From positions 1 to 64,000 of the forward strand of contig NZ_SMLC01000012.1 in the NCBI RefSeq assembly GCF_004349245.1: a stretch of DNA of 64,000 bases, given 5' to 3'. Of the stretch, positions 1-7,689 are shown piece by piece (position 1 is the first letter of the stretch; each line of letters opens with the position of its first letter). Below the pieces are notes generated by a model. The model worked only from the letters and a program-made list of their open reading frames with translations. It ran no database searches and had not been told where the DNA came from. Source of the stretch: Actinomadura sp. 6K520. GTDB lineage: Bacteria > Actinomycetota > Actinomycetes > Streptosporangiales > Streptosporangiaceae. The position numbers and the translations under genes were made by a program.

Positions 1-222
1 ACTACGGCACCGAGCAGCCGTCCTGCTACGACTTCAAAGGCCCGGGCAACGGCAAGGGCCAGTGCATCAAGAACGAGGCCGCCTCGGTCTGGAACCGCAG
101 CGGCAAAACCGTCCGCGTCTACTACAACAGCAACTACGGCGGCACCTACCAGGACTTCAAGGCCGGCGCCAAGGGCAACCTCAACTCCAGCCTGAAGAAC
201 CAGAACGCCTCCCACCAGTTCT
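1..222 (+). repeat. Direct repeat copy A (I36 module coding DNA)
   Basis: Bases 1-222 match 935-1156 at a constant offset of 934 with about four mismatches (for example at 160, 190, 212 and 217). Identity stops sharply where the two proteins switch to different catalytic domains. The copy probably extends left of the window. Such near-identity between paralogues points to recent duplication or gene conversion. Confidence 0.9.
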
Positions 223-701
223 CGCCCTCGTCGCGCACGAGGATGACGACCGGCCTGTACAAGGCGAGCGGCGGCCGGATCACCTGCGGCTTCGACGGCT
301 ATACCTCCACCCCCGGCCGGCACGAGGGCATCGACATCGCCCGCGGCGTCGGCTCGGACGTGCACGCCCTGGTGGCCGGCAAGGTCATCTACATCGCGCG
401 CGGGGCCAACGGCAGCGGGGGGCTCTCCACGATCTCCATCTACAACGCCTCGCTGAACAAGACCGTGATCTACCTGCACTCCGCCCCGCGCTCCTCGCTG
501 GCGGTGGGCCAGTCGATCAGGCGCGGCCAGATCATCGCGGACGAGGCGTGGCGCGGGGTGTCGTCCAGTTCGGCCGCGCACACCCACGTCGAGATGCGCC
601 TCGGACGGCAGACCCGCGCGGCCAAGAGCGTCAACGACCCGCACCTGGACAACCCGAACCCGACCTCGTTCTGGCACGCCCGGGGCTACAACATCGCCTA
701 G
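1..701 (+). CDS. Secreted I36-module / M23 peptidase fusion (5' end outside window)
   Basis: The reading frame is open from base 3 and its start lies before the window. The first ~75 visible residues are the end of a peptidase-inhibitor family I36 module, rich in Tyr, Asn and Gly with two Cys. The rest is a LytM/M23 metallopeptidase domain: HEGIDIA carries the first zinc His and Asp, and HTHVEMRLG near the end carries the HxH motif, so the enzyme should cut peptidoglycan cross-bridges outside the cell. The I36 part is nearly identical in DNA to the matching part of the next gene, so the two are tandem paralogues with exchanged C-terminal domains. The signal peptide is not visible. The domain calls come from motifs; the substrate is inferred from the family. 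Confidence 0.85.
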   Translation, partial: YGTEQPSCYDFKGPGNGKGQCIKNEAASVWNRSGKTVRVYYNSNYGGTYQDFKAGAKGNLNSSLKNQNASHQFSPSSRTRMTTGLYKASGGRITCGFDGYTSTPGRHEGIDIARGVGSDVHALVAGKVIYIARGANGSGGLSTISIYNASLNKTVIYLHSAPRSSLAVGQSIRRGQIIADEAWRGVSSSSAAHTHVEMRLGRQTRAAKSVNDPHLDNPNPTSFWHARGYNIA

Positions 702-735
702 CGCGCCGCGTCCCCACCAGAACAGGAAGACGACT

Positions 736-1677
736 GTGTCGACACGAACAGCGCGACTGATCCCGCGGCTCACCGCGGCGACCGCCGCGGTGGCGCTCGG
801 CGGGACGGTGCTCGTCCCGGCGACGTCCGCCTCCGCGGCGAGCCGCAACGGTGTCTGTGAGAGCGGCGAGTTCTGCTACTACTACAACAGCAACAACGCG
901 GGGTCGGTCTCCGACTTCACGGGATCGATCGCCGACTACGGCACCGAGCAGCCGTCCTGCTACGACTTCAAAGGCCCGGGCAACGGCAAGGGCCAGTGCA
1001 TCAAGAACGAGGCCGCCTCGGTCTGGAACCGCAGCGGCAAAACCGTCCGCGTCTACTACAACAGCAACTACGGCGGCACCTACCAGGACTTCAAAGCCGG
1101 CGCCAAGGGCAACCTCAACTCCAACCTGAAGAACCAGAACGCCTCGCACCGGTTCTTGAGCTCCGGATCGACCGGCTGCAAGACCGACGGCACCCACAGC
1201 AGACTGCCCACGACGATCCTCGTGTACCGGGTCTCCCTCGACCGGGTGGACCGGGTGGCGTTCAAGACCTACGTCAAGAACGTCCTGCCCAACGAGTGGG
1301 TGTCGAGCTGGCCGCGGGAGTCTCTCAAGGCCGGGGCGATGGCCGTCAAGAGCTACGGCTGGTACTGGGCGCTGCACTCGACGCGCAAGACGTCGGACGG
1401 CCGGTGCTTCGACGTCTACGACACCACGTCGAGCCAGGTGTACCGGCCCGGCTCCGCGAAGGCGTCGACCAGCTCCGCGGTGGACGCGACGTGGGGCACC
1501 CGGATGACCCGCGGCGGAAAGATCCTCCAGGCCCACTACTGCTCCACGACGACGGCGTGCGGCGGATGGGTCACCGGAGACTGGATGTCGCAGTACGGCT
1601 CCCGCGACAAGGCCAACGCGGGCTGGGCCTACCCCAGGATCCTCAGGGCCTACTACAGCGGGATCGCCCTCTCCTGA
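736..1677 (+). CDS. Secreted I36-module / SpoIID-LytB domain protein
   Basis: This 313-residue protein starts at GTG 736 with AGGAAGA a few bases upstream. Residues 1-35 form a signal peptide (Arg-rich start, hydrophobic core, ASAAS end). Residues ~36-140 are an I36 peptidase-inhibitor-like module with paired Cys. Residues ~155-310 resemble SpoIID/LytB: KTYVKNVLPNEW, an ESLKAGAMAVKSYGWYW segment, and YCSTTTACGG. SpoIID proteins act on glycan strands (lytic transglycosylase) or enhance amidases, so the protein probably remodels cell wall alongside the M23 protein just upstream. The two genes are 34 bases apart and likely co-transcribed. The domain assignment is firm; enzymatic activity is inferred. 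Confidence 0.88.
   Translation: MSTRTARLIPRLTAATAAVALGGTVLVPATSASAASRNGVCESGEFCYYYNSNNAGSVSDFTGSIADYGTEQPSCYDFKGPGNGKGQCIKNEAASVWNRSGKTVRVYYNSNYGGTYQDFKAGAKGNLNSNLKNQNASHRFLSSGSTGCKTDGTHSRLPTTILVYRVSLDRVDRVAFKTYVKNVLPNEWVSSWPRESLKAGAMAVKSYGWYWALHSTRKTSDGRCFDVYDTTSSQVYRPGSAKASTSSAVDATWGTRMTRGGKILQAHYCSTTTACGGWVTGDWMSQYGSRDKANAGWAYPRILRAYYSGIALS
935..1156 (+). repeat. Direct repeat copy B (I36 module coding DNA)
   Basis: This is the partner of the repeat at 1-222 and encodes the central and C-terminal part of the I36 module of the SpoIID fusion protein. Synonymous and non-synonymous sites are equally conserved, unlike the remainder of the two genes. Confidence 0.9.
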
Positions 1678-1691
1678 TCCCGCGCTCCCCG

Positions 1692-1723
1692 GTTCCCCGC
1701 CGCGCCCCGCCGCGGCGGGGAAC
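1692..1723. terminator. Bidirectional hairpin terminator
   Basis: GTTCCCCGCCGCG at 1692-1704 pairs perfectly with CGCGGCGGGGAAC at 1711-1723 around a six-base loop. It lies between the convergent stops at 1677 and 1723 and there is no T-tract, as is usual in high-GC actinomycetes. Confidence 0.75.
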
Positions 1724-2730
1724 TACCGTTCCTCGACGATGACCTGGAAGTTGACGGGCCGGTTTCCGGGAAACGCGACCTTTCCCGAGGCGTCCACCAT
1801 CTTGAACCGCACATAGCAGAGGCCCGGCTTCTTCGGCGTGGTGATCTGGGTCCGGATGTCGACCATCTTTCCCGGCTGCGTGTCATTGATCGGCACGTCG
1901 GAGATGGTCTGGCATTGATCGGCCTGCTGCGGGACGTCGAGGCGACGCAGCGAATACCCCTCCCACGGCACTTTCCCGGCGTTCTTGAGCCGCCACACCT
2001 TGGTCACGGTCCTGCCTCCGCCGACGCGCGTGCAGTCGGGCAGGGTGATGTCCGCTATGAAAGCGGCCGCGTCGCCCTTGTGCGTGGGCGGCGCCGGCGG
2101 CGGATTGGTCGCCTTGACCGGGCAGTCGGCCGGCGACAGCGCGGCCTTCGACCGGCTGTCGACCGGCTTCAGCCCGTCCCCGCCGGCCTCGGGACCGCGA
2201 TCGACGGCGACCGCGACGACGATCACCGTCCCCGCGCCGACGACCACCGCGGCCAACATGCCCAGCCGCCCGACCCGAAACCGCCCCCGCGCGGCGGCGA
2301 GGTTCGGCTGCCCATCGTCGGCGGCCTCTTCCGGAGGCATGGGCACGGACACCGAGGTGGCCGAGGGCGCCGGGGAGCCGATGTCGACGTCCACGGCACG
2401 CGGTTCCACGGCGCTTGCGGCCGCGAGCTCACCGGCCGGACGAGCGACCTCCGCCTTGCGTGCGCTCACCGACCTGACCGCCTGGTTCGCCGCCTCCCAG
2501 CGCTCGCGGAACGCGTCCGGATCCGCGCCGCACGCCTTGACGAACTCTACGGTGGTCCCCCAGCTCGGGAGCCGGTTTCCCTTCGTGGCCTCGTGCAACG
2601 TCGTGTGCGAGATCGCCCCGGATCTCCCGGACATCTCCCGGAAGGGTGGATTGCCGACCGAATTGCGCAGTTCCCGCAGCGCCGCCGCGAAGTCCTCGAT
2701 CGCCTCCGCCTGTGCACGCATGTCGTCCAC
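1723..2730 (-). CDS. HTH / transmembrane / NBR1-Ig-like domain protein
   Basis: The protein has up to 335 residues from GTG 2730; ATG 2721 is an alternative start. Residues ~5-70 are a helix-turn-helix region of the kind found in actinomycete XRE-like proteins (SGRSGAISHTTLHEATKG, then LPSWGTTVEFVKACG). A linker is followed by one membrane helix at about 155-175 (LGMLAAVVVGAGTVIVVAVAV). After an extracellular linker, residues ~225-335 are an NBR1-type Ig-like domain (VTKVWRLKNAGKVPWEGY, then CYVRFKMVDASGKVAFPGN). The order suggests a membrane-anchored DNA-binding or adaptor protein with an outside beta-sandwich. The ligand is unknown. It converges on the cell-wall pair. Confidence 0.8.
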   Translation of the reverse strand: MDDMRAQAEAIEDFAAALRELRNSVGNPPFREMSGRSGAISHTTLHEATKGNRLPSWGTTVEFVKACGADPDAFRERWEAANQAVRSVSARKAEVARPAGELAAASAVEPRAVDVDIGSPAPSATSVSVPMPPEEAADDGQPNLAAARGRFRVGRLGMLAAVVVGAGTVIVVAVAVDRGPEAGGDGLKPVDSRSKAALSPADCPVKATNPPPAPPTHKGDAAAFIADITLPDCTRVGGGRTVTKVWRLKNAGKVPWEGYSLRRLDVPQQADQCQTISDVPINDTQPGKMVDIRTQITTPKKPGLCYVRFKMVDASGKVAFPGNRPVNFQVIVEER

Positions 2731-2853
2731 CGGGTGAAGCTAACAGCGCTCCGGCCTCCCCTCAACCTCGAACGGCCTATCAGTGATCATCTGTAACCAC
2801 TTGATTCCCGGGGAGACTTCACTTGTTCAGCGACGGGCACGGCGGAATTGGGG

Positions 2854-3006
2854 TCAGGGCTCCGGGTTCTGCATGAGAGCCAGGACGGCTCCGGACGGGT
2901 CCCTGATCACGCAACCAGCGGGTAGTTCGTCGCCGTCGGTGATGGACCGCCACACCTGGTCGGCGGTGGCGTCGATCTCTATCTCGTGGTGGTGCTCGCG
3001 CGTCAT
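2854..3006 (-). pseudogene. Chimeric remnant: SRPBCC N-terminus joined to a VOC C-terminus
   Basis: From ATG 3006, about 50 codons read first like the start of an AHSA1/SRPBCC protein (EIEIDATADQVWRSITDGDE), then switch within a few residues to the last strand of a glyoxalase/VOC protein (IRDPSGAVLALMQNPEP). Neither fold can form. The simplest reading is a deletion that fused two neighbouring genes. The frame stays open upstream to 3414, but that part runs through a large palindrome and does not look like protein. The family matches are by eye. Confidence 0.5.
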
Positions 3007-3214
3007 GGCGTCCTCCGCGGCGGCCTCGGCGGCCGCCTGCTCGGCCGTCTTGGTGATCACGGGATGCGCACCGATCACCACCCGGTGCCGCCGCACACGG
3101 GCCTCGTCGGGCCGGTGATAGTCGGGGTAGGCGCTGGAGCAGCGGTCGGCGTCGACCGCCCGTCCTGGGCGTCGGCGCGCCGCCAGGACGCCCATCGGGC
3201 GGCCCCGGAATATC

Positions 3215-3398
3215 GGCGCGGGCCCGGCAGACGACTGACCGTCCCTCAGCCAAGACCACCGGCCGGTCCCGGGAATCGGGCGATCCGCGCAGAGGTCATC
3301 GGTCGCGGTGATGACCTCTTTGCGGATCGGCTGTTTCTGTCCCGACGCGGGCCGGATTGGCTGAGGGACGAACGAGCACGACAGCCCGGTGCCCGCGC
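3215..3398. repeat. Large nested imperfect inverted repeat (~180 bp)
   Basis: The core arms are 3281-3300 and 3310-3329, pairing at about 18 of 20 positions around a nine-base loop; the innermost ten pairs (AGAGGTCATC with GATGACCTCT) are perfect. An outer perfect 13-bp pair, GTCCCTCAGCCAA at 3241-3253 and TTGGCTGAGGGAC at 3357-3369, encloses it. Weaker matches (GGCGCGGGC near 3215 with its complement near 3390) extend the arms. No transposase or target-site duplication is evident. It could be a miniature element, a structured RNA or the end of a lost mobile element. Confidence 0.75.
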
Positions 3399-3489
3399 CC
3401 CTGCGGAACCACACGGGCCCCTGCCTCGACCGGTTCGGAAGACCGTTGCCTGGCAGTCATCGATTCAAGGCTCGTCTAGGAGTGCGGTC

Positions 3490-3819
3490 ATGGGCATCAT
3501 CGCCTGGATCATCCTCGGCCTGATAGCCGGGGCGATCGCCAAAGCACTGGTCCCCGGCAGGGACCCCCAAGGACTGATCATCACCACCCTGATCGGTGTC
3601 GCCGGAGCACTGCTGGGAGGCTTCCTGGCCACCCGGCTGTTCGACGTCGACGGCGTCCAGGGATTCTTCGACCTCTCCACCTGGATCACCGCCATCGCCG
3701 GAGCGGCGGTCCTACTGGTCGCCTACCACCTCGTCACCTCGCGCGGCGGCCGGGGTGGCGGACGCGGGAACGGTCGCGGTTCCGGCCGGCGTCCCGGCAG
3801 TTGGGCAGGCCGCAGATAA
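3490..3819 (+). CDS. GlsB/YeaQ/YmgE family small membrane protein
   Basis: This 109-residue protein starts at ATG 3490 with AGGAG at 3478-3482. It has the transglycosylase-associated (PF04226) layout: helix 1 at ~3-20 (IIAWIILGLIAGAIAKAL), the VPGRDPQG loop, helix 2 at ~30-47 with GVAGALLGGF, and helix 3 at ~62-80. The tail is rich in Gly and Arg and probably disordered. The family is widespread and often stress-induced; its biochemical role is not established despite the name. It is isolated, with the kinase gene 161 bases downstream. Confidence 0.88.
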   Translation: MGIIAWIILGLIAGAIAKALVPGRDPQGLIITTLIGVAGALLGGFLATRLFDVDGVQGFFDLSTWITAIAGAAVLLVAYHLVTSRGGRGGGRGNGRGSGRRPGSWAGRR

Positions 3820-3980
3820 CACGGCCCAGGAGCGGTGGCGGATCTCCAACGGAGTCCCCCGCGAGCCGGCACCGCGGCTCCCCGAAGTACGGCTCCTGGC
3901 GCCGCCGCCGGCAGAATCGCCGTCCTCGGCGCCGTCCGAGGCGTTCAGCGACACGCGGCGGGGCAGGGAGTTGGGACATC

Positions 3981-4814
3981 ATGGAGCCGCTGCGACCCGG
4001 CGACCCGGCATGGCTCGGTGGTCTTCGGATCCTCGGGCGGCTGGGCACGGGCGGTCAGGCCGTGGTCTATCTCGCCGAGACCGGCGGTGGGGAGCCGGTC
4101 GCGGTCAAGGTGATGCACCGCGGCGATGACGAGCGGGCGCGGGCAAGGTTCGTCCGCGAGGCGGCCACCGCACGGCGCGTGGCGAGTTCCTGCACCGCCG
4201 CCGTGCTGGCCGCCGAGGTGGAGGGGGAGCGTCCCTTCATCGTGTGCGAGTACGTCGCCGGGCCCTCGCTGCGGGACCTGATCCGCCGGCAGGGTCCGCG
4301 CCGCGGTGGTGAGCTGGACCGGCTGGCGCTGGGCGCGGCCACCGCCCTGGCGGCCATTCATCATGCCGGCATCGTGCACCGCGACTTCAAGCCGGCCAAC
4401 GTGCTGCTCGGCCCGGACGGCCCCCGGGTGATCGACTTCGGGATCGCACGGGCCCTGGACACGAGCACGAGCGCCACCAGCCAGGTGATCGGCACACCCT
4501 CTTACATGGCCCCTGAGCAGTTCTTCGGGGAACGCGCCGGACCGGCAGCCGACATGTTCGCCTGGGCCACCACGATGGCCTACGCGGCGAACGGATCACC
4601 CGCGTTCGGTGATGACACGATTCCGGCTGTGATGCAGCGGATCCTCAACGAGGATCCCGAACTCGGACGCCTGTCGGGACGGCTGCGCACCTTGACGGCG
4701 GCGTGCCTGGCGAAGGATCCGGCCCTGCGGCCCGACGCCGGCCAGGTGATGCGCGACCTGCCCTCGGCCGCGTGCCGGCTCACGGCACGCGCTCGCGCCG
4801 GGAAGAGCCGCTGA
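3981..4814 (+). CDS. Cytosolic Ser/Thr protein kinase, catalytic domain only
   Basis: ATG 3981 has GGGAG 10 bases upstream and gives 277 residues. All core kinase motifs are present: glycine loop GRLGTGGQAVVY, VAVKVM (ATP Lys), HRDFKPANV catalytic loop (Phe replaces the usual Leu), DFGIARAL and the activation-segment end YMAPEQF. The protein ends right after the kinase C-lobe with a basic tail and has no membrane helix, PASTA or WD40 part, so it is a short soluble Hanks-type kinase. It resembles the kinase half of the large protein at 42446-46135. Upstream frame extension to 3801 is not protein-like. Its target is unknown. Confidence 0.9.
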   Translation: MEPLRPGDPAWLGGLRILGRLGTGGQAVVYLAETGGGEPVAVKVMHRGDDERARARFVREAATARRVASSCTAAVLAAEVEGERPFIVCEYVAGPSLRDLIRRQGPRRGGELDRLALGAATALAAIHHAGIVHRDFKPANVLLGPDGPRVIDFGIARALDTSTSATSQVIGTPSYMAPEQFFGERAGPAADMFAWATTMAYAANGSPAFGDDTIPAVMQRILNEDPELGRLSGRLRTLTAACLAKDPALRPDAGQVMRDLPSAACRLTARARAGKSR

Positions 4815-5013
4815 CGGTCCCTGCCTTCGCAGGTCGCAAAATCTCTACCGGCGGTTATCGCTCCCGCTGATCGAGCTTGCTCGCATCGCTCGTTACGGCC
4901 CGCTGGAAGGCGAGGTCAACTGGTAATAGGCGCCATCCACGCGCCCGAACTCGGCCGACCGCGTTGAGGCCGGTCCCTTACCCGTCAAAGAGCCTCCCTT
5001 GGAGTTGAAGACC

Positions 5014-5154
5014 GTGACCACGATCGTGCCCGGATACAACACCCACACGGGCGTGCCAATCATCGCCAAAGACCACGAATCCAACTTCCCGCATCGCCGG
5101 ACGCCGCTTTACCCGCACACCGTCGGCCCCGCACGTTGCGAACTGGAGTACTAA
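5014..5154 (+). CDS. Putative 46-residue protein
   Basis: GTG 5014 has GGAG nine bases upstream and reads 46 codons to TAA 5152-5154. The product starts MTTIVPGYNTHTGVPII and ends ARCELEY, with a His-rich middle (KDHESNFPHRRTPLYPH) and one Cys. No family is recognised. It ends 42 bases before the zinc-finger gene on the same strand, so the two may be co-transcribed. The Shine-Dalgarno and the balanced composition favour a real gene, but the length makes this uncertain. Confidence 0.4.
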   Translation: MTTIVPGYNTHTGVPIIAKDHESNFPHRRTPLYPHTVGPARCELEY

Positions 5155-5196
5155 TCCAACGGCAGCGCGCCGCGGTGCCCGGAAAGGGGGCTCTCG

Positions 5197-5514
5197 ATGA
5201 ACCACAAGATGAGAGTCCAAGCCATGACCCTGAGCATGCCCACCAGCCCGAACGGATCGGCACCACGTTGCGAACATGGGGACGGGCTGATTCCCGTCAC
5301 TCCACGATCGCGCGGCTGCACGGTGTGCGAGGCGCGAGGAACCACGTGGACGGCCCTCCGGATCTGCCTGACCTGCGGTTGGGTAGCGTGCTCCGACGAC
5401 TCGCCGCACCGGCACGCCCAGGCGCATTACCAGGAGACCGACCATCCGCTCGCCGCCAAGATGGACCCGGGATCCACCTGGAGATGGTGCTACGTCCACG
5501 AACGCCTGGTCTGA
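5197..5514 (+). CDS. UBP-type zinc-finger protein
   Basis: This 105-residue protein carries a zf-UBP (PF02148) signature: C..H pair near residue 25, CTVCEARGTTW, LRICLTCGWVACSDDSPHRH, then H..H in AQAHYQETDHPLA. These residues bind zinc in the ubiquitin-hydrolase finger family. In bacteria the domain occurs alone as a small protein of unknown role; ubiquitin binding should not be assumed. Start ATG 5197 follows GGAAAGGGGG at a suitable distance; internal Met codons at 5209 and 5224 are alternatives. Confidence 0.82.
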   Translation: MNHKMRVQAMTLSMPTSPNGSAPRCEHGDGLIPVTPRSRGCTVCEARGTTWTALRICLTCGWVACSDDSPHRHAQAHYQETDHPLAAKMDPGSTWRWCYVHERLV

Positions 5515-5825
5515 CTCGACCCATGCCGCCCGCGTGGATATCCGGAATATTCAGAAATGATTTCTGGAGAGATGCACTGGAGCGCGAAACTGTTCCATTT
5601 TCCTGCCGGGCAAACGGCCATCAGCACAAGTGATGAAGTGTGCACGGATCGCCTGTGTCCGCAATCAGGCCGCAGGAGTCAAGCTGGAAACGGCCGGTCA
5701 CTGCAGGGGCTGCGCCGGCGTGGTCCAGGGCAGTCCGCTCCTCCCCGAGCCGGACGGCCCTGGACCAGCAGCCCACCCGTGGACGAGGACATCGCGATCG
5801 CAGATCGACGCGGGTGAAACCAGAA
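5515..5825. other. Intergenic region of 311 bp
   Basis: No convincing gene is seen. A perfect palindrome lies at 5552-5566 within an AT-richer stretch (about 5535-5600), which could be the control region of the downstream gene. The rest is GC-rich and non-descript. Confidence 0.5.
5552..5566. promoter_or_regulatory. 15-bp perfect palindrome
   Basis: CAGAAAT-G-ATTTCTG is a perfect 7-bp inverted repeat with one central base, standing out in an AT-richer patch. It has the size of a dimeric repressor site. The cognate regulator is unknown. Confidence 0.35.
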
Positions 5826-6512
5826 ATGAGCTTCATGACCACCACAAGGCACGCCTCCGCGGTCCAGGTCCCGACAAGCCGCAACGCTCCCACCACGCCG
5901 GACCGAGCCGTCCACGCCCCGCAGCACATCCCCTCGACCGCGGACGCCGTCCGCCGTTCACCGGCGGTGATGTCCGTCGGCCTGCCCGCTCCGGCACCCC
6001 AAAGCGTCCTCCAGGCGCGGGCATACCTGACTTCCCGTTACGCGACCGGCGTGGAGGAGTTCCTCTGGGAGGCCGGAGAACGGCCGATGCCCGACCGCGC
6101 CGCGATCGATGCGGTCATCACCGCAGGCGACCAAGCCCAGTACGGCACCGGCGAGAGCCTCGCGTCGGCGGAGGTCGTGGCAGCACTGGTGGTGCTGAGC
6201 GCCGCCCGCCTGAACCTGGACCAGACCGAGGTTCGCCTACTGAAGGCCGCGCAAGCCTCGGGCCTGGGCTTCGAGCAGATCGCCGCCGTCCTCGACCTCA
6301 GCGTCGAGGATGCCGAGGAACGCTACCGGCGACTCAAACCCCGCCTGGACGAACCCACCGCGAGACCGTCCCCACCGCCCCCGGCCGCACCGCCACGAGA
6401 CCCGGTCACCCGCCGGCCGCGCAGACCGGCAAGGGATCAGCCGACCTGGGACGAGTTGGACGACGAAGACGCGGAACCCTGGCCCCGTCGTGCCCACCGG
6501 AACTGGCCATGA
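5826..6512 (+). CDS. Hypothetical protein with helical HTH-like core
   Basis: About 228 residues from ATG 5826; ATG 5835 or 5970 are alternatives. The first ~50 residues are low complexity. Residues ~60-180 are helical and include LLKAAQASGLGFEQIAAVLDLSVEDAEERYRRL, which looks like a sigma-4/HTH-type helix-turn-helix (given here as one region; key turn residues are AVLDLSVEDAEE). The C-terminus is Pro/Arg-rich, then acidic (DELDDEDAEPW). I do not recognise a named family. Similar small proteins accompany PRC-barrel genes, and a PRC-barrel stump overlaps its stop codon, so the two probably formed an operon. Confidence 0.6.
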   Translation: MSFMTTTRHASAVQVPTSRNAPTTPDRAVHAPQHIPSTADAVRRSPAVMSVGLPAPAPQSVLQARAYLTSRYATGVEEFLWEAGERPMPDRAAIDAVITAGDQAQYGTGESLASAEVVAALVVLSAARLNLDQTEVRLLKAAQASGLGFEQIAAVLDLSVEDAEERYRRLKPRLDEPTARPSPPPPAAPPRDPVTRRPRRPARDQPTWDELDDEDAEPWPRRAHRNWP

Positions 6513-6617
6513 TGATCCGGCTGGCCGATATCCGGGAATGGCGTGCCCACGCCGTCCTCGACTCCGGCGGACACAAGATCGGCACACTGGAGCCGGTCTG
6601 CGTGGACGGCCGCGAGG
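6509..6617 (+). pseudogene. PRC-barrel protein, 5' stump
   Basis: ATG 6509 overlaps the upstream stop. The first ~36 codons match the start of actinomycete PRC-barrel proteins (IREWRAHAVLDSGGHKIGTL, then EPVCVDGREV). The match ends near 6617, exactly where the opposite-strand yihY gene ends, after which the frame reads as Arg-rich antisense. The barrel would be less than half complete. This looks like a deletion joint rather than a functional gene. Confidence 0.6.
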
Positions 6618-7598
6618 TCAGTCCGGGTCGGCGCGTGCGGGTGGGTCGAAGTCGACGTCGACGTTCTCGAAGCCTTTGTGGCGTTCGGTCTCGGCGTAGG
6701 AGGTGTAGGCACGGCGGTCCGCGGAGGTCAGCTCAACGTTGTCGGTGAAGGGCGTCAGCAGGCTGCGGGGCCACAGCCTCCGCTCCCGGACGACGTTGAA
6801 CTCGGCGCTCAGCACGAAGGTGAGCGCGCCCAGATAGATCCACGTCAGCAGGCCGAGCACGATGCCGAACATGCCGTAGGTGGCGCTGGCGCCCTTGAGC
6901 ATGTGGCCGAGCAGGAACGTCCCGGCCCACTGGATGACCTGCCAGACGAGCGCCGCGCCGATCGCCCCTGCCCGGACCTGCGCGATGGTGAGCCGCCGGG
7001 CGGTCAGCACCCGGAACGCCACCGTGAACAGCACGACGTTGAGGGCAACGGCCACCACGATGGCCACCGCCCGCACACCGGCGCCGAAGACACCACCGGA
7101 CGCGGTCACCGCCGACAGCAGCGTGGTCGCCAGGATCGCCGCGCCGCCGACCGCCAGCAGCACCAGGCTGCGCACCCTGGCGGCGACGGGGTTCGGCCGG
7201 GAGTTGCGCGGAACTCCCCACATTTTGTTCAGGGCGTTCTGCGCGGCCTGTACGACGCCCAGGCCGCCGTACAGACCGCTCACGACTCCCGCGGCCAGGG
7301 CCAGGTTGCTGCCGCGGAAGGATCCGATGTTCGCGCCGATCTGGTCACCGATGACCGGGAACTGCGCAAGTGCCGAATCCAGTACGCGCTGCTGCAGCCC
7401 GGGGCTGCCCTCCAACGCGAACCCCAGCCCGGTGACCAGCAACAGCAGCAGCGGAAACAGCGACAGGAACCCGTAGAAGGTGATCAACGCCGTCAGGTAC
7501 GGGCCCTGGTCGTCCGCGAACTTGTACACCACCGCCAGCGGCAGACCCGCCCAACGATGCCGCCGCTGATAGGCGTCCACGCGGCCGACCACTCCCAC
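6618..7598 (-). CDS. YihY/BrkB family inner-membrane protein
   Basis: The best start is GTG 7598, behind GGAAGGGG; this gives about 326 residues. Six hydrophobic segments are visible, beginning with ALITFYGFLSLFPLLLLLV, whose Phe-Tyr-x-x-(x)-Ser-Leu-Phe-Pro pattern typifies the family, and ending with YGMFGIVLGLLTWIYLGA. The C-terminus is cytosolic and charged. The family was once called ribonuclease BN but is now seen as a membrane protein of unclear transport role. The frame stays open upstream to 7748 through non-conserved sequence overlapping the reductase remnant. Confidence 0.85.
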   Translation of the reverse strand: MGVVGRVDAYQRRHRWAGLPLAVVYKFADDQGPYLTALITFYGFLSLFPLLLLLVTGLGFALEGSPGLQQRVLDSALAQFPVIGDQIGANIGSFRGSNLALAAGVVSGLYGGLGVVQAAQNALNKMWGVPRNSRPNPVAARVRSLVLLAVGGAAILATTLLSAVTASGGVFGAGVRAVAIVVAVALNVVLFTVAFRVLTARRLTIAQVRAGAIGAALVWQVIQWAGTFLLGHMLKGASATYGMFGIVLGLLTWIYLGALTFVLSAEFNVVRERRLWPRSLLTPFTDNVELTSADRRAYTSYAETERHKGFENVDVDFDPPARADPD

Positions 7599-7689
7599 AT
7601 GGCACCCCTTCCCCCAACAGCGCTCGCCCAGTCGCCCTCGTCCGGCTCGCATGAAGCGGCGGACGATGGCATCGGCGAGCGGCCCCCGG

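Noticed and set aside
3215-3398. Insertion sequence
   Set aside because: No transposase reading frame and no flanking duplication are seen, so I list it only as a palindrome.
2819-3414. Long minus-strand ORFs (146 and 186 codons) through the palindrome
   Set aside because: Most of their length is explained by the inverted repeat; only the last 50 codons look protein-derived and these are chimeric.
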